Source: Methanobacteriota archaeon
GTDB lineage: Archaea; Thermoplasmatota; Poseidoniia; Poseidoniales; Thalassarchaeaceae
NCBI GenBank assembly: GCA_002717835.1
Contig: PBBV01000008.1
Span: 1 to 51,136 of the forward strand
Reading direction: 5' to 3'
DNA length: 51,136 bases
The notes below the pieces were generated by a model, which saw nothing but the letters and a program-made list of their open reading frames with translations, made no database searches and had not been told where the DNA came from. Below, one piece after another: positions 51,001-51,136 of the stretch (its first letter is position 1; each line of letters opens with the position of its first letter). The position numbers were made by a program, and so were the translations under genes.

Positions 51001-51045
51001 CCCTATTCTCGGAAGTACATCCACGCGCAAGACGTTGTTGTTCAT
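48019..51045 (-). CDS. purL: Phosphoribosylformylglycinamidine synthase II with N-terminal tandem PurS-like domains
   Basis: Two PurS-like units (LPRIGSGLTDSRA...DPIIENYSLDG; GFKPGVTDNRA...NPMLEQCAI), then TWSEHCSHKIFAAKI, AETHNSPSALDPFGGAMTG, DNGAGGLSSSVGEMAE. Confidence 0.92.
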   Translation of the reverse strand: MNNNVLRVDVLPRIGSGLTDSRAISTKKIIPREIEAHVKTIRTSLGYTIQGDFNQEERSNAAMDLFSDPIIENYSLDGTIAAGILPDMGLSDITIQVGFKPGVTDNRAMAAEDGLRTLFPGKKTSVASTISYHFWFVNNIPDIEPIIAVLHNPMLEQCAILDSDERVNNLIPFPILPDQKKRKPETIDLEVEDEELIDISERGLLALSLREMKAIQSHYRDPVVKQKRQDLDLPPNAPTDAELECLAQTWSEHCSHKIFAAKIHHKDMETGESSTIDSLFKTHIMKPTLDIQKEVDWLLSIFHDNSGVIAWNENWSLCMKAETHNSPSALDPFGGAMTGIVGVNRDILGTGLGAKPIANTDVFCFGPPDFKGNIPKGLFHPSRVFRGVHAGVRAGGNESGIPTVNGAIIFDERYLGKPLVYCGTVGIMPRNLSDGRESHTKTPTPGDIVYMVGGRVGFDGIHGATFSSLELTEDSPSSAVQIGDPITQKKMLDMIIEARDEGLIQVITDNGAGGLSSSVGEMAELTGGADLDLAVVPLKQAGLSPWEILVSESQERMTVGVKPEDCDFFEALAELHEVEATAVGKFTDSGAFVVRMGNDVVAHLPISFLHDGCPQLELESEWFPPRHAEMILPEVSQMGKALTRLIARPNIASKEWGVRSYDHEVIAQSVIKPFCGVNHDAPGDAAVIAPIQGQTQGAVISNGIIPRYSDIDAYAMTAASIDEALRNAVCVGVDLDLIAGLDNFCWPDPVQSKKTPDGRYKLAQLVRANRALDDVCRAYKLPCISGKDSMKNDAKIHGEKISIPPTILFSLIGNHKDVRKAVSSDFKFPGDRIYLCGETHQELGASEIAFMFREETQGKSGIGGRVPEIDTSRNMAMYRALTDAMQKELVASAHDCSDGGLAVAISECCFGSDSGARVDISPIMSDCDQIEPWGALFGESLGRILVSVKPDKCKMFENIMTGHACYLLGVVEQGDIITITQGETALISTSMSALRNEWKDTLDGGGPQ

Positions 51046-51103
51046 CGGTGGTTCCCGACTAGGGGTCCGGCGGGACGTCCATCAACGATGCGCATGAGTT
51101 GCA

Positions 51104-51136
51104 TCAGAAGTCCATGCCGCCCATGCCGCCCATGCC
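51104..51136 (-). CDS. Chaperonin (probable thermosome) C-terminal end, partial
   Basis: Reverse strand encodes GMGGMGGMDF-stop, a chaperonin-type Gly/Met tail; only 10 residues visible. Confidence 0.55.
   Translation of the reverse strand, partial: GMGGMGGMDF

Overview
This 51 kb window is chromosomal and reads as archaeal. It carries the archaeal L18e-L13-S9 ribosomal cluster, TFB, Topo VI A and B, a split GMP synthase glutaminase subunit, an RFC-like AAA+ protein and an RpoP-like zinc ribbon. These sit beside bacterial-type genes: proteorhodopsin, PanD, NADP-type Icd, PduO-type adenosyltransferase, class II RNR and a PlsC/GPAT-type acyltransferase. The mix suggests a Marine Group II euryarchaeote (Ca. 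Poseidoniales), which is inference from gene content and not a search. I support about 30 coding regions, two tRNAs (Arg-CCT and Asp-GTC), a terminator-like hairpin after the rhodopsin gene and a palindrome in front of an ArsR-like regulator. I saw no CRISPR array, rRNA, transposon or prophage. The best follow-up leads are: (i) a 1714-aa surface protein with seven propeller-type repeats and a VWA-like domain inserted between repeats 4 and 5; (ii) a 2661-aa protein with thrombospondin-type Asp repeats, a cupredoxin-like domain lacking copper ligands and a DUF4129-like cytoplasmic tail; (iii) a 1107-aa helical-repeat protein ending in a PIN nuclease domain; (iv) an aconitase-superfamily enzyme with its swivel domain at the N-terminus and an atypical SCTAGK motif; (v) a divergent clamp-loader-like ATPase abutting a tRNA; and (vi) a tandem PurS-PurL fusion.
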